Shown here piece by piece: positions 10,025 through 18,546 of a stretch of DNA of 64,000 nucleotides (position 1 is its first letter; the number at the start of each line of letters is the position of its first letter). Under the pieces are notes generated by a model, which saw only the letters and a program-made list of their open reading frames with translations, was not told the origin of the DNA and did no database searches. The stretch is from Gracilaria gracilis (Eukaryota > Rhodophyta > Florideophyceae > Gracilariales > Gracilariaceae): contig JARGSG010000095.1 in assembly GCA_030374805.1 (NCBI GenBank), forward strand, positions 217,516-281,515, written 5' to 3'. The translations under genes and the position numbers were made by a program.

Positions 10025-10402
10025 TCATGTATTGTTTCTGGAGCAGCTCTGGACATGACTCCTGATATGACAATCAAGCAGTTTCCTTCCACATTTCGGA
10101 CAAGAATGGCGCCGATTATGGAAATCTCTGTGATCTTTGTACATTTCTGAACTGGAGGTACTGAAGCTACACTGGTAGCAGTGTCGTCGTTCTTCGAAAT
10201 CATGTTTCCTTCTCACGTGATTTCGAACCGATTTCTCGTCTTTGTATTCTCCATCACAGTAAGGGCATTTCCATCGCGCGTGAGGAAGTACCCATGCCAC
10301 ATCGGCTAGCATCTTCAAGGTTTTCTGACCATCCTCAGAGTCGTTGTGCGTAGCAACGTTGGAACTACCAGCGCCACCGGCAATAGTTTTGTGAGAACCC
10401 AT
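10025..10402 (-). CDS. Small C2H2 zinc-finger protein, left copy
   Basis: 125 residues from ATG at 10402. After about 45 residues without features come three finger-like units: CPYC...H-x4-H near 47-68, CYQC...H-x3-H near 75-95, and CPKC...H-x-H-x3-C near 100-120 (C2HC-like). These suggest nucleic-acid binding, probably in the nucleus. A TATA box lies about 105 bp upstream (10506-10512). The first 97 residues match the right-arm copy exactly; the third finger differs at many positions, so the copies diverge only at the outer end. It is transcribed in the same direction as the neighbouring vWA gene and lies downstream of it. Confidence 0.8.
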   Translation of the reverse strand: MGSHKTIAGGAGSSNVATHNDSEDGQKTLKMLADVAWVLPHARWKCPYCDGEYKDEKSVRNHVRRKHDFEERRHCYQCSFSTSSSEMYKDHRDFHNRRHSCPKCGRKLLDCHIRSHVQSCSRNNT

Positions 10403-10505
10403 CCGTGTTTTACCGAAATTCTTTGTCTTTCAGTTCTCCCTTTGTGTTGTTCACTTTCTTGTTCTCTTGTATATTGCAAAACTACTATCGCCGTGAGCGG
10501 GCGTT

Positions 10506-10512
10506 CTTTATA
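10506..10512 (-). promoter_or_regulatory. TATA box of left zinc-finger gene
   Basis: TATAAAG on the minus strand about 105 bp before the ATG at 10402; conserved in the other arm at 17126-17132. Confidence 0.6.
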
Positions 10513-10790
10513 TGTGAAAATATTCTCAAAGTTGAATCTAATTTTGTAATCATAACTTCGAACTGCGAGCAAAGTGTCGCTGAAACACCGCACTGGGTCA
10601 ACAAAACAATGGCTCTCCCTCCTTAATAGCAATTCAACCACAGCAACTTTGTTGCTTTCCTTTTATTCATGGATTTACAGCAATACCTGTCCAACAAAAG
10701 AAGCAAAGAAAGATGAGCGCTTTGCTATTATCTACTGAACAAGTCAGTAAAACTCGCGGAGAGCTGCCAGATTAGCGCGAAGCATATTTT

Positions 10791-11462
10791 CTAGGCAATG
10801 TTGCAAACCGATTTGACGAGGTCCACGATGACCAGACCGAGATCCACATATTGAGTCACCCCCAAAACTGAGTTGGGATCTCCTCCGGCAATCGCCTGCA
10901 ACACGCTTGTGTCCTGGAACGCTACACCCACAGTCGTGACGCGACCGCCGGGGTTGGCCGCCCTGAATCGATCGGCATCACCAACGGGGTCACCTCCGAT
11001 CGTGTTCCTGCCATCTCCGAGCACAACCAACTTGTTTGCCTCGCCGGGTCGCTGCCTCAACTGGAAGTCGCAGTAAGCGATTCCAGCTCCGATGAAGGTG
11101 GCAAAGTCATTCTGGAACTGCGCGCCAAGAACTCTGCGCTGGAAGAGCGCTCTGTCGGTTGTGAGCGGCGAAATGGGGTAGTTGATAAAACCGTACTGCA
11201 CTGCTGCGTACTCAGCCGTCTCGTCAACGCCAATGATGTTGTTGAGTGAGATCACAAAACGTTGCATGGCGGTAAAGTCGCTGGAGTTGACAGAGCCACT
11301 GCCGTCAATGGCAAAGCACACGTTAGCATTGCATCCGTTGCTCCTGACTAGCTGTTCTGCAGTTTGAGCGGCCGCTCTGATACTGGCGGCAGCAGAAAGC
11401 GCTGTAGAAGAAGCAAGTGAGCATCCAAGAAGAAACACAAGTGCGGTAAAGATAAACTTCAT
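10791..11462 (-). CDS. Secreted von Willebrand A-domain protein, left copy
   Basis: 223 residues from ATG at 11462. Residues 1-20 form a signal peptide. A single vWA domain follows: beta strand CFAIDGSGS near 50-58 gives the metal-binding MIDAS motif D-x-S-x-S, and VVLGDGRN near 146 supplies a later acidic loop. Cysteines at 44, 49, about 131 and 220 could form disulphides. vWA domains bind protein or matrix ligands through a divalent cation, so an extracellular or wall adhesion role is plausible but unproven. The TATA box is 116 bp upstream. The right-arm copy differs by a single residue (Arg to Cys in a Gly-Gly-x loop) through a CGC/TGC change. Synonymous sites look identical, which suggests recent duplication or gene conversion. 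Confidence 0.85.
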   Translation of the reverse strand: MKFIFTALVFLLGCSLASSTALSAAASIRAAAQTAEQLVRSNGCNANVCFAIDGSGSVNSSDFTAMQRFVISLNNIIGVDETAEYAAVQYGFINYPISPLTTDRALFQRRVLGAQFQNDFATFIGAGIAYCDFQLRQRPGEANKLVVLGDGRNTIGGDPVGDADRFRAANPGGRVTTVGVAFQDTSVLQAIAGGDPNSVLGVTQYVDLGLVIVDLVKSVCNIA

Positions 11463-11577
11463 CTTGTCGTGTATATGAGAGTGCTATGGAGGCGGGAGAG
11501 CTTGGAAAAGTGTTGAAGATGGGCTTTTAAGTGGTGAAGTGTTGAGGCGATCAAAAGCAGAGCGACCGAGTACCTCG

Positions 11578-11585
11578 TATTTATA
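11578..11585 (-). promoter_or_regulatory. TATA box of left vWA gene
   Basis: TATAAATA on the minus strand, 116 bp upstream of the ATG at 11462; matched in the right arm at 16053-16060. Confidence 0.65.
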
Positions 11586-12007
11586 CAGATTCTATCCGAT
11601 CTCTGATATGAGCGGGTGCTTGCAGAAATACGCTTGAGGCGGCCTCGCTTCCAGAGAAATCTGCTCATCTTGTTTCTGCGTTTCATGCTTCATGTTCAAG
11701 CAGTCACAAAATATTCAACAACCAAATGCGTGGGATTGGTTAGATTGAAGAGGAGTTGGCGGGTAGACAGAACTGGATTTTTCAAAGGCAATCCGTCATT
11801 TCAAAGCATTGGGAGGATGATGAAAACGCAAGAAAGGTACTTCGTCCACCGAGCAAGCAACATTTCAGCGAAGCATCGTGGCGATTATGCGACTTCGCTG
11901 CGTCACGGATTCAAAGCATGGAACAGTTCTCTTCGATGTTTCGAATAACATGGAAGAGAACTCTTCCATGTGTGCGTTTTCTTAAGGAAACGCAATAGAT
12001 TTCTAAT

Positions 12008-12031
12008 ACTACTACTACTACTACTACTACT
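12008..12031. repeat. ACT trinucleotide microsatellite
   Basis: Eight ACT units. The same place in the right arm (about 15627-15636) has only about three units, so it has changed length since the duplication. Confidence 0.85.
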
Positions 12032-12606
12032 GGCATTTCTTGACCACTAGCGTAGTTGCTTCCGGCGTGTACGAAGAGGACTATGACCATGCATATTCGA
12101 GAGACATTGTAGCTTTTTTTTCTTGTCATGTGTGACTAATCCGGTTATGCATGGGGGACATAGCAGTATTATGCTTCCTTTTCTAGTTGGAAGAGGACGA
12201 GAGAATGGGCCGCGCCCAACTTAATCGGCAGGAAAAACTGTTGGAAAGGGAGCCAAGTGCACATGATTTGTGCACATCTGATGGAGACAGGTAATCAACG
12301 AGCCTTTCCGAGACAAGCCATGCAAGCCCCACAACCTATCAAATGGAAATGACGCGGTTGTAATTATTGAAGGCACGAGCGGGAACACCGATGTTGTTAT
12401 AATGGGCACTTTGTGCACAGTTTTCCCAGTAGGCAACAACCATAGCATCAGTGCTGGTGGTGCCACTCATTCAGGGGGGAGTTGATTCTGTGCGGCACGT
12501 CGGCGCAATATGGATCGGCATGTCAGAGCGCAATGACGATTAGATCGTGAACGCTTTGCATGCGAGAGAATGCGTGATCTCGGGAGGTAGTGCCGACCCT
12601 CGGGTA

Positions 12607-12656
12607 TACGTGCGCCCGGGCGCACGTAGTTTTTTTACAGTTGCCCGGGCGACTGT
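12607..12656. repeat. Pair of GC-rich palindromes in a left-arm-only insertion
   Basis: 12607-12628 is a perfect 22-bp palindrome centred on CCCGGG. 12637-12656 is a 20-bp near-perfect palindrome, also centred on CCCGGG. A run of T separates them. The right arm lacks this stretch. Confidence 0.75.
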
Positions 12657-12769
12657 AACTGTAACTTCTACCCGTGGCGACCCCGTAATTGACGAGTTCT
12701 CAATTCCAATGCATCGTTTTCAAATAGTGGAACGGTTTCGTGAAAACCCTGAAACGTGCAAAGCGGGTT

Positions 12770-13584
12770 CCGCCCTCCGCTCTGATTGGAGCAAGAACAT
12801 GTACACGATGGCGCCAACAATTGAACACTTGGACGCAGTATTTGTCGTTCACGTTGGCCACCTAAACGATCGGCCAGATTCCGAAGTGGGGGAGAAACCG
12901 AGCAGGTCGAACCGAAGAGCCTCCTTTCGGACCTAAGCCCATCCCAAAGCCGTCCATATGTCCCCAGTGACATCACTGCACTTAGGGTGTTGGCGGTGAA
13001 GGACACTGTGCCGACAAGTGGAACGAGTCGATAAGAAATCGCTCCAGCACATAAAGCGAGCGCGAAGGACGTCGAGCGATGCCGCCGAATGCTGCAAATC
13101 ATTCGTCCCGTTACCACAAATAGCCAAGTTAGACTCTGCTTACTTTCTTCGTTATTTTTAACGGCCCTTCATTTTTTCCAATCCTCAACCCTTCAATTTA
13201 AAATAGAACTTTATATTGCATATATATTTTATTATATATATAATACGTGTAGTGCTACCGCTGCGACAACGCCGCCTCGTCGAGCGCATCACCAATTATT
13301 CACGTCCGAACAACTTGTCTAGATCAATTACTTGTCAACTGCTCTGCCCTACTTCGTTTAGTCTACGTGTACCGAACCTTGCGCTACGAATCCTTTTCTT
13401 CTACCACGTGCTTCGTAACTTGAATGAACAGCAAATTCATTTGCGTACATTGGGTCTGCTTGATCACGTCTACACGCTCCCTCTGCACCTCTGTTGATGA
13501 TCACTTCAAACAACGCTACTGCAACAAATCGAGAAGTTCTTTCTTCCCTGAAATCTTCGTCCCCGAACGTAGCCCTCATTCATC
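12770..13584. other. Spacer of inverted duplication, 5' of third vWA gene
   Basis: No gene seen. Contains an AT-rich run of TATA repeats at about 13205-13250 and then about 330 bp of ordinary sequence before the ATG at 13585. Confidence 0.5.
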
Positions 13585-14244
13585 ATGAAGGCCTCCATTT
13601 GGTTATTCTCTCTCGTCGCCCTTGCCATATCTATTCTTTCGCCTTTCGTACATACCTGCACAGTGAGGGGTATTTCTGATACACGCAACAAGCTTTTTAG
13701 GAAAAGAGGATGTGACGGCAGCATCTGCTTCGCATTACAAGGTAGCTCTTCTCTCAACTCCACGCAGACTCTGTCGCAAAAAGATCTTGTGGCAACCGTG
13801 GCCAGGGTATTGCAAGGACAAGGCAATGTTCAGCTTGCTGCAGTTCAGTATGGCTTCATAACGTCAGCTGTCAGTAACTTGACCAGTGACACTGACCTTT
13901 TCCTGCAGAGGTTGGACGAATCTGAGTTGGAAAACGATGCAACTACGTTCTTGGGCGGCGCAATCGCGTACTGCGACTTTGCGTTGGCCGGTGAAGCCGA
14001 TAGAAACCTTGTTGTCATTGGCGATGGTAAGAGCACTCTATTTGATCCAGTTCAAGACGCAAAGAGTTTCACCGAGCGAGGAGGCAACGTATTTGCTGTA
14101 GCCGTGGGAAACCCTGATATGGAAGCGGTTCGTGCAATTGCCGGTGAAAACTCGGCCCGTGTCTTTGATTTGACCAATGCAAAGGATATTAATGCCGTTG
14201 TAGTCGACATAGTTATGGGTCTTTGTAGGATTGATTCTTGCTAA
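13585..14244 (+). CDS. Secreted vWA-like protein with a degenerate metal site
   Basis: 219 residues from ATG at 13585. Signal peptide about residues 1-24, then a vWA fold collinear with the two palindrome copies (for example the AAVQYGFI strand and a VVIGDGKS loop). The MIDAS motif is changed: the arm copies read D-G-S-G-S, this one Q-G-S-S-S, so the metal-coordinating Asp is lost. It sits in the single-copy spacer and is clearly an older paralogue. It may bind ligand without metal or have taken another role; expression is unknown. The fold call is confident, function is not. Confidence 0.8.
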   Translation: MKASIWLFSLVALAISILSPFVHTCTVRGISDTRNKLFRKRGCDGSICFALQGSSSLNSTQTLSQKDLVATVARVLQGQGNVQLAAVQYGFITSAVSNLTSDTDLFLQRLDESELENDATTFLGGAIAYCDFALAGEADRNLVVIGDGKSTLFDPVQDAKSFTERGGNVFAVAVGNPDMEAVRAIAGENSARVFDLTNAKDINAVVVDIVMGLCRIDSC

Positions 14245-15040
14245 AGAAAGATGAGCGAAGGATGGAAAATTGCGAGTGTACCGCATCAAATTCTAACCGT
14301 AAACGCTTGAGTCCTTTGTATTTCACAGTTTTCGTTGAAGAACAACGAGAAGCATTTCGTTGCTGCAGAAAGAAGCTGGACAAATCGAATCGCTCTTGAG
14401 TATAATAAGTATAAGATACACAAAAGATTGCAGTAAAGTAGTGCAGGCTATCTGCAGGTTGAAGAAATGCTAAAGCCTAGGGACTGCAGCGCATTGATCT
14501 TCAAACTGTTGTTGAAGTTTCTCCGGCCTCTCATCATGAACCGTATGCTCAGGGGGAACTGCAGGAGTTCATTCTAGGAAAATCTCATCCATCTGGTAGC
14601 ATTAAATGAGGTCTTGACGTTGTTTTCAGTGCATCTGATTATGATCGAAGAAGCGAATCAGCTCTCTGAAGAGTTTTCTGGTTCAACCTTCTCACAGATT
14701 TTCCTAACTGAGATGAAAAGAGTTCTGGAGAAAGATGGAAGAATGGAATCTATTTTTAAGTACGTGGCGAAGTTTGCCCGGAACACGCAAAAGAAATGTA
14801 GAGTAGGACAGGTCTGTCTGACGACCTGTCCGATGACGGTTAGTTGGCCTAGCCAAGTTGGTTTCTCCGCGTCCGGAAGGAAACATAGACATTGCGCGTG
14901 TGATGGGACCAGCTTGCCGCACCGATAACATCACACGTATCACATTATGGGCTGAAGAGCTGAAGGTAAGGAAGGGGATCACCATTAGATATTGATTCAC
15001 GAAGAATATTTTAGACAGAGAAAGAGAGAGGCAAGGACGA
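14245..15040. other. Non-coding spacer of inverted duplication
   Basis: No convincing gene. A hairpin with 9-bp arms lies at 14806-14831 (GGACAGGTC/GACCTGTCC, 8-nt loop). Confidence 0.5.
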
Positions 15041-16052
15041 AACCCGCTTTGCACGTTTTATGGATTTCTCCAGCAAACGAAACCGTTCCACTACTTGAAA
15101 ACGAAGCAATGGAATTGAGAACTCGTCAATCACGGAGGGTTGCCACTGCCTTTTGAGATCACGCATTTTTCTCGCATGCAAAGCGTTCACGATCCAATCG
15201 TCATCGCGCCCTGACATGCAGAACCATATTACGCCGGCGTGCCACACAAAGTGCCCATTACGACAACATCGGTGTTTCCGCTCGTGCCTTTATTGCAACC
15301 GCGTCATTTCCATTTGATCGGTTGTGGGGCTTGCATGGCTTGTCTCGGGAAGGCTCGTTGATTACCTGTCTCCATCAGATGTGCACAAATCATGTGCCCT
15401 TGGCTCCCTTTCCACCAGGTTTTCCTGCCGATTAAGTTGGACGCGGCCCATTGTCTCGTCCTCTTCCAACTAGAAAAGGAATCATAATACTACTATGTCC
15501 CCCGTGCATAACCGGATTAGTCACATATGACAAGAAAAATAAATCTGCAATGTCTCTCGAATATGCATGCTCATAGTCCTCTTCGTACAGCCGGAAGCAA
15601 TTACGCTGGTGGTCAAGAAATGCCAGTAGTAGTAGAAATCTATTGCGTTTCCTTAAAAAAATCCGCACATGGAAGAGTTCTCTTCCATGTTATTCGAAAC
15701 ATGGAAGAGAACTCTTTCATGTTTCGAATTCGTGACGCAGCAAAGTCGCACAATCGTCGCGATGCATCGCTCAAATGTTGCTTGCTCGGTGGACGAAGTA
15801 CCTTTCTTGCGTTTTCACCATTTTCCCGTTGCGGAGAAACGATGGATTACCTTTGAAAACTCTAGTTCTGTCTACCCGCCTACTCCTCTTTATTCTAGCC
15901 AATCCCGCATATTTAGTTGTTGAATATTTTATGCCTGCTTGAACATGAAGCATGAAACGCAGAAACAAGATGAGCAGATTTCTCTGGAAGCGAGGCCGCC
16001 TCAAGCATATTTCTGCAAGCACCCGCTCACATCAGAGATCGGATAGAATCTG

Positions 16053-16060
16053 TATAAATA
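16053..16060 (+). promoter_or_regulatory. TATA box of right vWA gene
   Basis: TATAAATA 115 bp before the ATG at 16175; conserved in the left arm. Confidence 0.65.
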
Positions 16061-16174
16061 CGAGATACTCGGTCGCTCTGCTTTTGATCGCCTCAACACT
16101 TCACCACTTAGAAGCCCATCGTCAACACTTTCCAAGCTCTCCCGCCTCCGTAGCACTCTCATATACACGACAAG

Positions 16175-16846
16175 ATGAAGTTTATCTTTACCGCACTTGT
16201 GTTTCTTCTTGGATGCTCACTTGCTTCTTCTACAGCGCTTTCTGCTGCCGCCAGTATCAGAGCGGCCGCTCAAACTGCAGAACAGCTAGTCAGGAGCAAC
16301 GGATGCAATGCTAACGTGTGCTTTGCCATTGACGGCAGTGGCTCTGTCAACTCCAGCGACTTTACCGCCATGCAACGTTTTGTGATCTCACTCAACAACA
16401 TCATTGGCGTTGACGAGACGGCTGAGTACGCAGCAGTGCAGTACGGTTTTATCAACTACCCCATTTCGCCGCTCACAACCGACAGAGCGCTCTTCCAGCG
16501 CAGAGTTCTTGGCGCGCAGTTCCAGAATGACTTTGCCACCTTCATCGGAGCTGGAATCGCTTACTGCGACTTCCAGTTGAGGCAGCGACCCGGCGAGGCA
16601 AACAAGTTGGTTGTGCTCGGAGATGGCAGGAACACGATCGGAGGTGACCCCGTTGGTGATGCCGATCGATTCAGGGCGGCCAACCCCGGCGGTTGCGTCA
16701 CGACTGTGGGCGTGGCGTTCCAGGACACAAGCGTGTTGCAGGCGATTGCCGGAGGAGATCCCAACTCAGTTTTGGGGGTGACTCAATATGTGGATCTCGG
16801 TCTGGTCATCGTGGACCTCGTCAAATCGGTTTGCAACATTGCCTAG
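16175..16846 (+). CDS. Secreted von Willebrand A-domain protein, right copy
   Basis: 223 residues with the same signal peptide and intact D-G-S-G-S MIDAS as the left copy at 10791-11462; the only residue difference I find is Cys for Arg in a Gly-Gly-x loop near residue 173. It points outward from the axis, with the zinc-finger gene next in the same direction, mirroring the left arm. The 5' leader shows several base changes against the left copy while the coding sequence shows one, a pattern expected from gene conversion or strong recent selection. Confidence 0.85.
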   Translation: MKFIFTALVFLLGCSLASSTALSAAASIRAAAQTAEQLVRSNGCNANVCFAIDGSGSVNSSDFTAMQRFVISLNNIIGVDETAEYAAVQYGFINYPISPLTTDRALFQRRVLGAQFQNDFATFIGAGIAYCDFQLRQRPGEANKLVVLGDGRNTIGGDPVGDADRFRAANPGGCVTTVGVAFQDTSVLQAIAGGDPNSVLGVTQYVDLGLVIVDLVKSVCNIA

Positions 16847-17125
16847 AAAATATGCTTCGCGCTAATCTGGCAGCTCTCCGCGAGTTTTACTGACTTGTTC
16901 AGTAGATAATAGCAAAGCGCTCGTCTTTCTGTGCTCCTTTTTGTTGGACAGGTATCGCTGTAAATCCATGAATAAAAGGAAAGCAACAAAGTTGCTGTGG
17001 TTGAATTGCTATTAAGGAGGGAGAGCCATTGTTTTGTTGACCCAGTGCGGTGTTTCAGCGACACTTTGCTCGCAGTTCGAAGTTATGATTACAAAATTAG
17101 ATTCAACTTTGAGAATATTTTCACA

Positions 17126-17132
17126 TATAAAG
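17126..17132 (+). promoter_or_regulatory. TATA box of right zinc-finger gene
   Basis: TATAAAG about 105-110 bp before the ATG at 17236. Confidence 0.6.
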
Positions 17133-17235
17133 AACGCCCGCTCACGGCGATAGTAGTTTTGCAATATACAAGAGAACAAGAAAGTGAACAACACAAAGGG
17201 AGAACTGAAAGACAAAGAATTTCGGTAAAACACGG

Positions 17236-17616
17236 ATGGGTTCTCACAAAACTATTGCCGGTGGCGCTGGTAGTTCCAACGTTGCTACGCACAACGACTC
17301 TGAGGATGGTCAGAAAACCTTGAAGATGCTAGCCGATGTGGCATGGGTACTTCCTCACGCGCGATGGAAATGCCCTTACTGTGATGGAGAATACAAAGAC
17401 GAGAAATCGGTTCGAAATCACGTGAGAAGGAAACATGATTTCGAAGAACGACGACACTGCTACCAGTGTAGCTTCAGTACCTCCAGTTCAGAAATGTACA
17501 AAGATCACAGAGATTTCCATAATCGACGCTATTCTTGTCCAAAATGTGAAAAGAAACTGCTTGATTGTCATATCAAGAGGCATACCAAGAGCTGCTCCGG
17601 CAAGAAGAATACATGA
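17236..17616 (+). CDS. Small C2H2 zinc-finger protein, right copy
   Basis: 126 residues, same architecture as 10025-10402: CPYC...HVRRKH, CYQC...H-x3-H and a third CPKC...H-x3-H...C unit. The first 97 residues are identical to the left copy. After that it differs (Tyr for His, Glu-Lys for Gly-Arg, Lys-Arg-His for Arg-Ser-His) and has one extra residue. TGA is at the equivalent place in both copies, so the stop predates the duplication. Sequence beyond the stop is unrelated to the left side. Confidence 0.8.
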   Translation: MGSHKTIAGGAGSSNVATHNDSEDGQKTLKMLADVAWVLPHARWKCPYCDGEYKDEKSVRNHVRRKHDFEERRHCYQCSFSTSSSEMYKDHRDFHNRRYSCPKCEKKLLDCHIKRHTKSCSGKKNT

Positions 17617-17632
17617 CACAGCCGCGTGGTAG

Positions 17633-18546
17633 GCTTTAACATGATAATTTGAGTAGAAATGGTGGGGACATTTTGGAAGATATAAACCTGAAAGCTAAAT
17701 ATTTTGATTTGTAACACAAGGAAGGCAAAAACTGTTTGTTGAGTTGTTACTAATCCTTGATATGCAGGGCATTTTCAATAAATTGTAGTTTTCTTTTGAA
17801 GAAACATTTTAGCTTTTCTTAATTTTTACGCGGCCGACAATTTGTTGGGTTGAAATTTCACTTATGCGATAGTTGTTTTTGGGTTGTGATATCGTTCAAA
17901 CGTGCACCAAAACAGAGCGATTTGGATGAGCAAGGCAGACGTTGACCAAAGTTTGGATCAGGAGAAGGCCGAGAAGTGACATAGCTACAAGTTCGGAGTG
18001 CTGTTTCAAGTTTGCTTGCTGCCGTGTTCGGGCGTTTTTGCGCGTCTGGGTTCCGCGAAGATGAGTGGCGCAGCACAACCTTGACTGCAATGCGAGCAGT
18101 ACATTTATGGAAAAGTGGGTGCCCGTACCCTCGCAGAAAACACTGGCGTTTGATGATTACCGCAGTGGGCTGTTCTTGCGGCTGCCAAAGGAGACAAAAA
18201 GTCATATGCATGCCTTCAGCATTTGCATAGTGCAGCTAGTCCTATGAAGCAGAACACTATTCTTCCAATGGAAATTCGACGTATTTTCAAACGAAAAAAA
18301 AATAGGATTTGTTGCGCATTGGAGAGAATTAAATTCCTAAAATTTTAATTGTTTTGTACATTTACCAAAAGGTTTGGGAACAACAAAAAAAAGCTTTGCA
18401 AATTGGGCAAATATTGGCTCGGCTTTTCGATAGGAATGGTAGTTTTTGACTTTTCGATCATTTTATTGCGTCAAAATGCAAATGGCACAAAAGTTTACAT
18501 TGCGAAACTGGAAGGAGTCGAATCATATGCGGTTTTAGTATTTGTC
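17633..18546. other. Intergenic, no gene seen
   Basis: AT-rich sequence after the right zinc-finger gene. Short open frames here lack any protein-like composition. Confidence 0.5.

Larger units (their letters stand above)
10012..12769. repeat. Left arm of large inverted duplication
   Basis: Matches 15041-17632 in inverted orientation; the axis is near 13819. The vWA reading frame is nearly base-identical between arms, the zinc-finger frame is identical for most of its length, and intergenic and outer parts are clearly diverged. The left arm carries extra sequence: a longer ACT microsatellite (12008-12031), about 80 bp near 12400-12480, and an insertion of roughly 100 bp near 12590-12685 that contains GC-rich palindromes. 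Confidence 0.9.
15041..17632. repeat. Right arm of large inverted duplication
   Basis: Inverted copy of 10012-12769. Both homology edges are fairly sharp: the inner edge at the AACCCGCTTTGCACG block (15041) and the outer edge just past the zinc-finger stop (about 17632). Confidence 0.9.
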
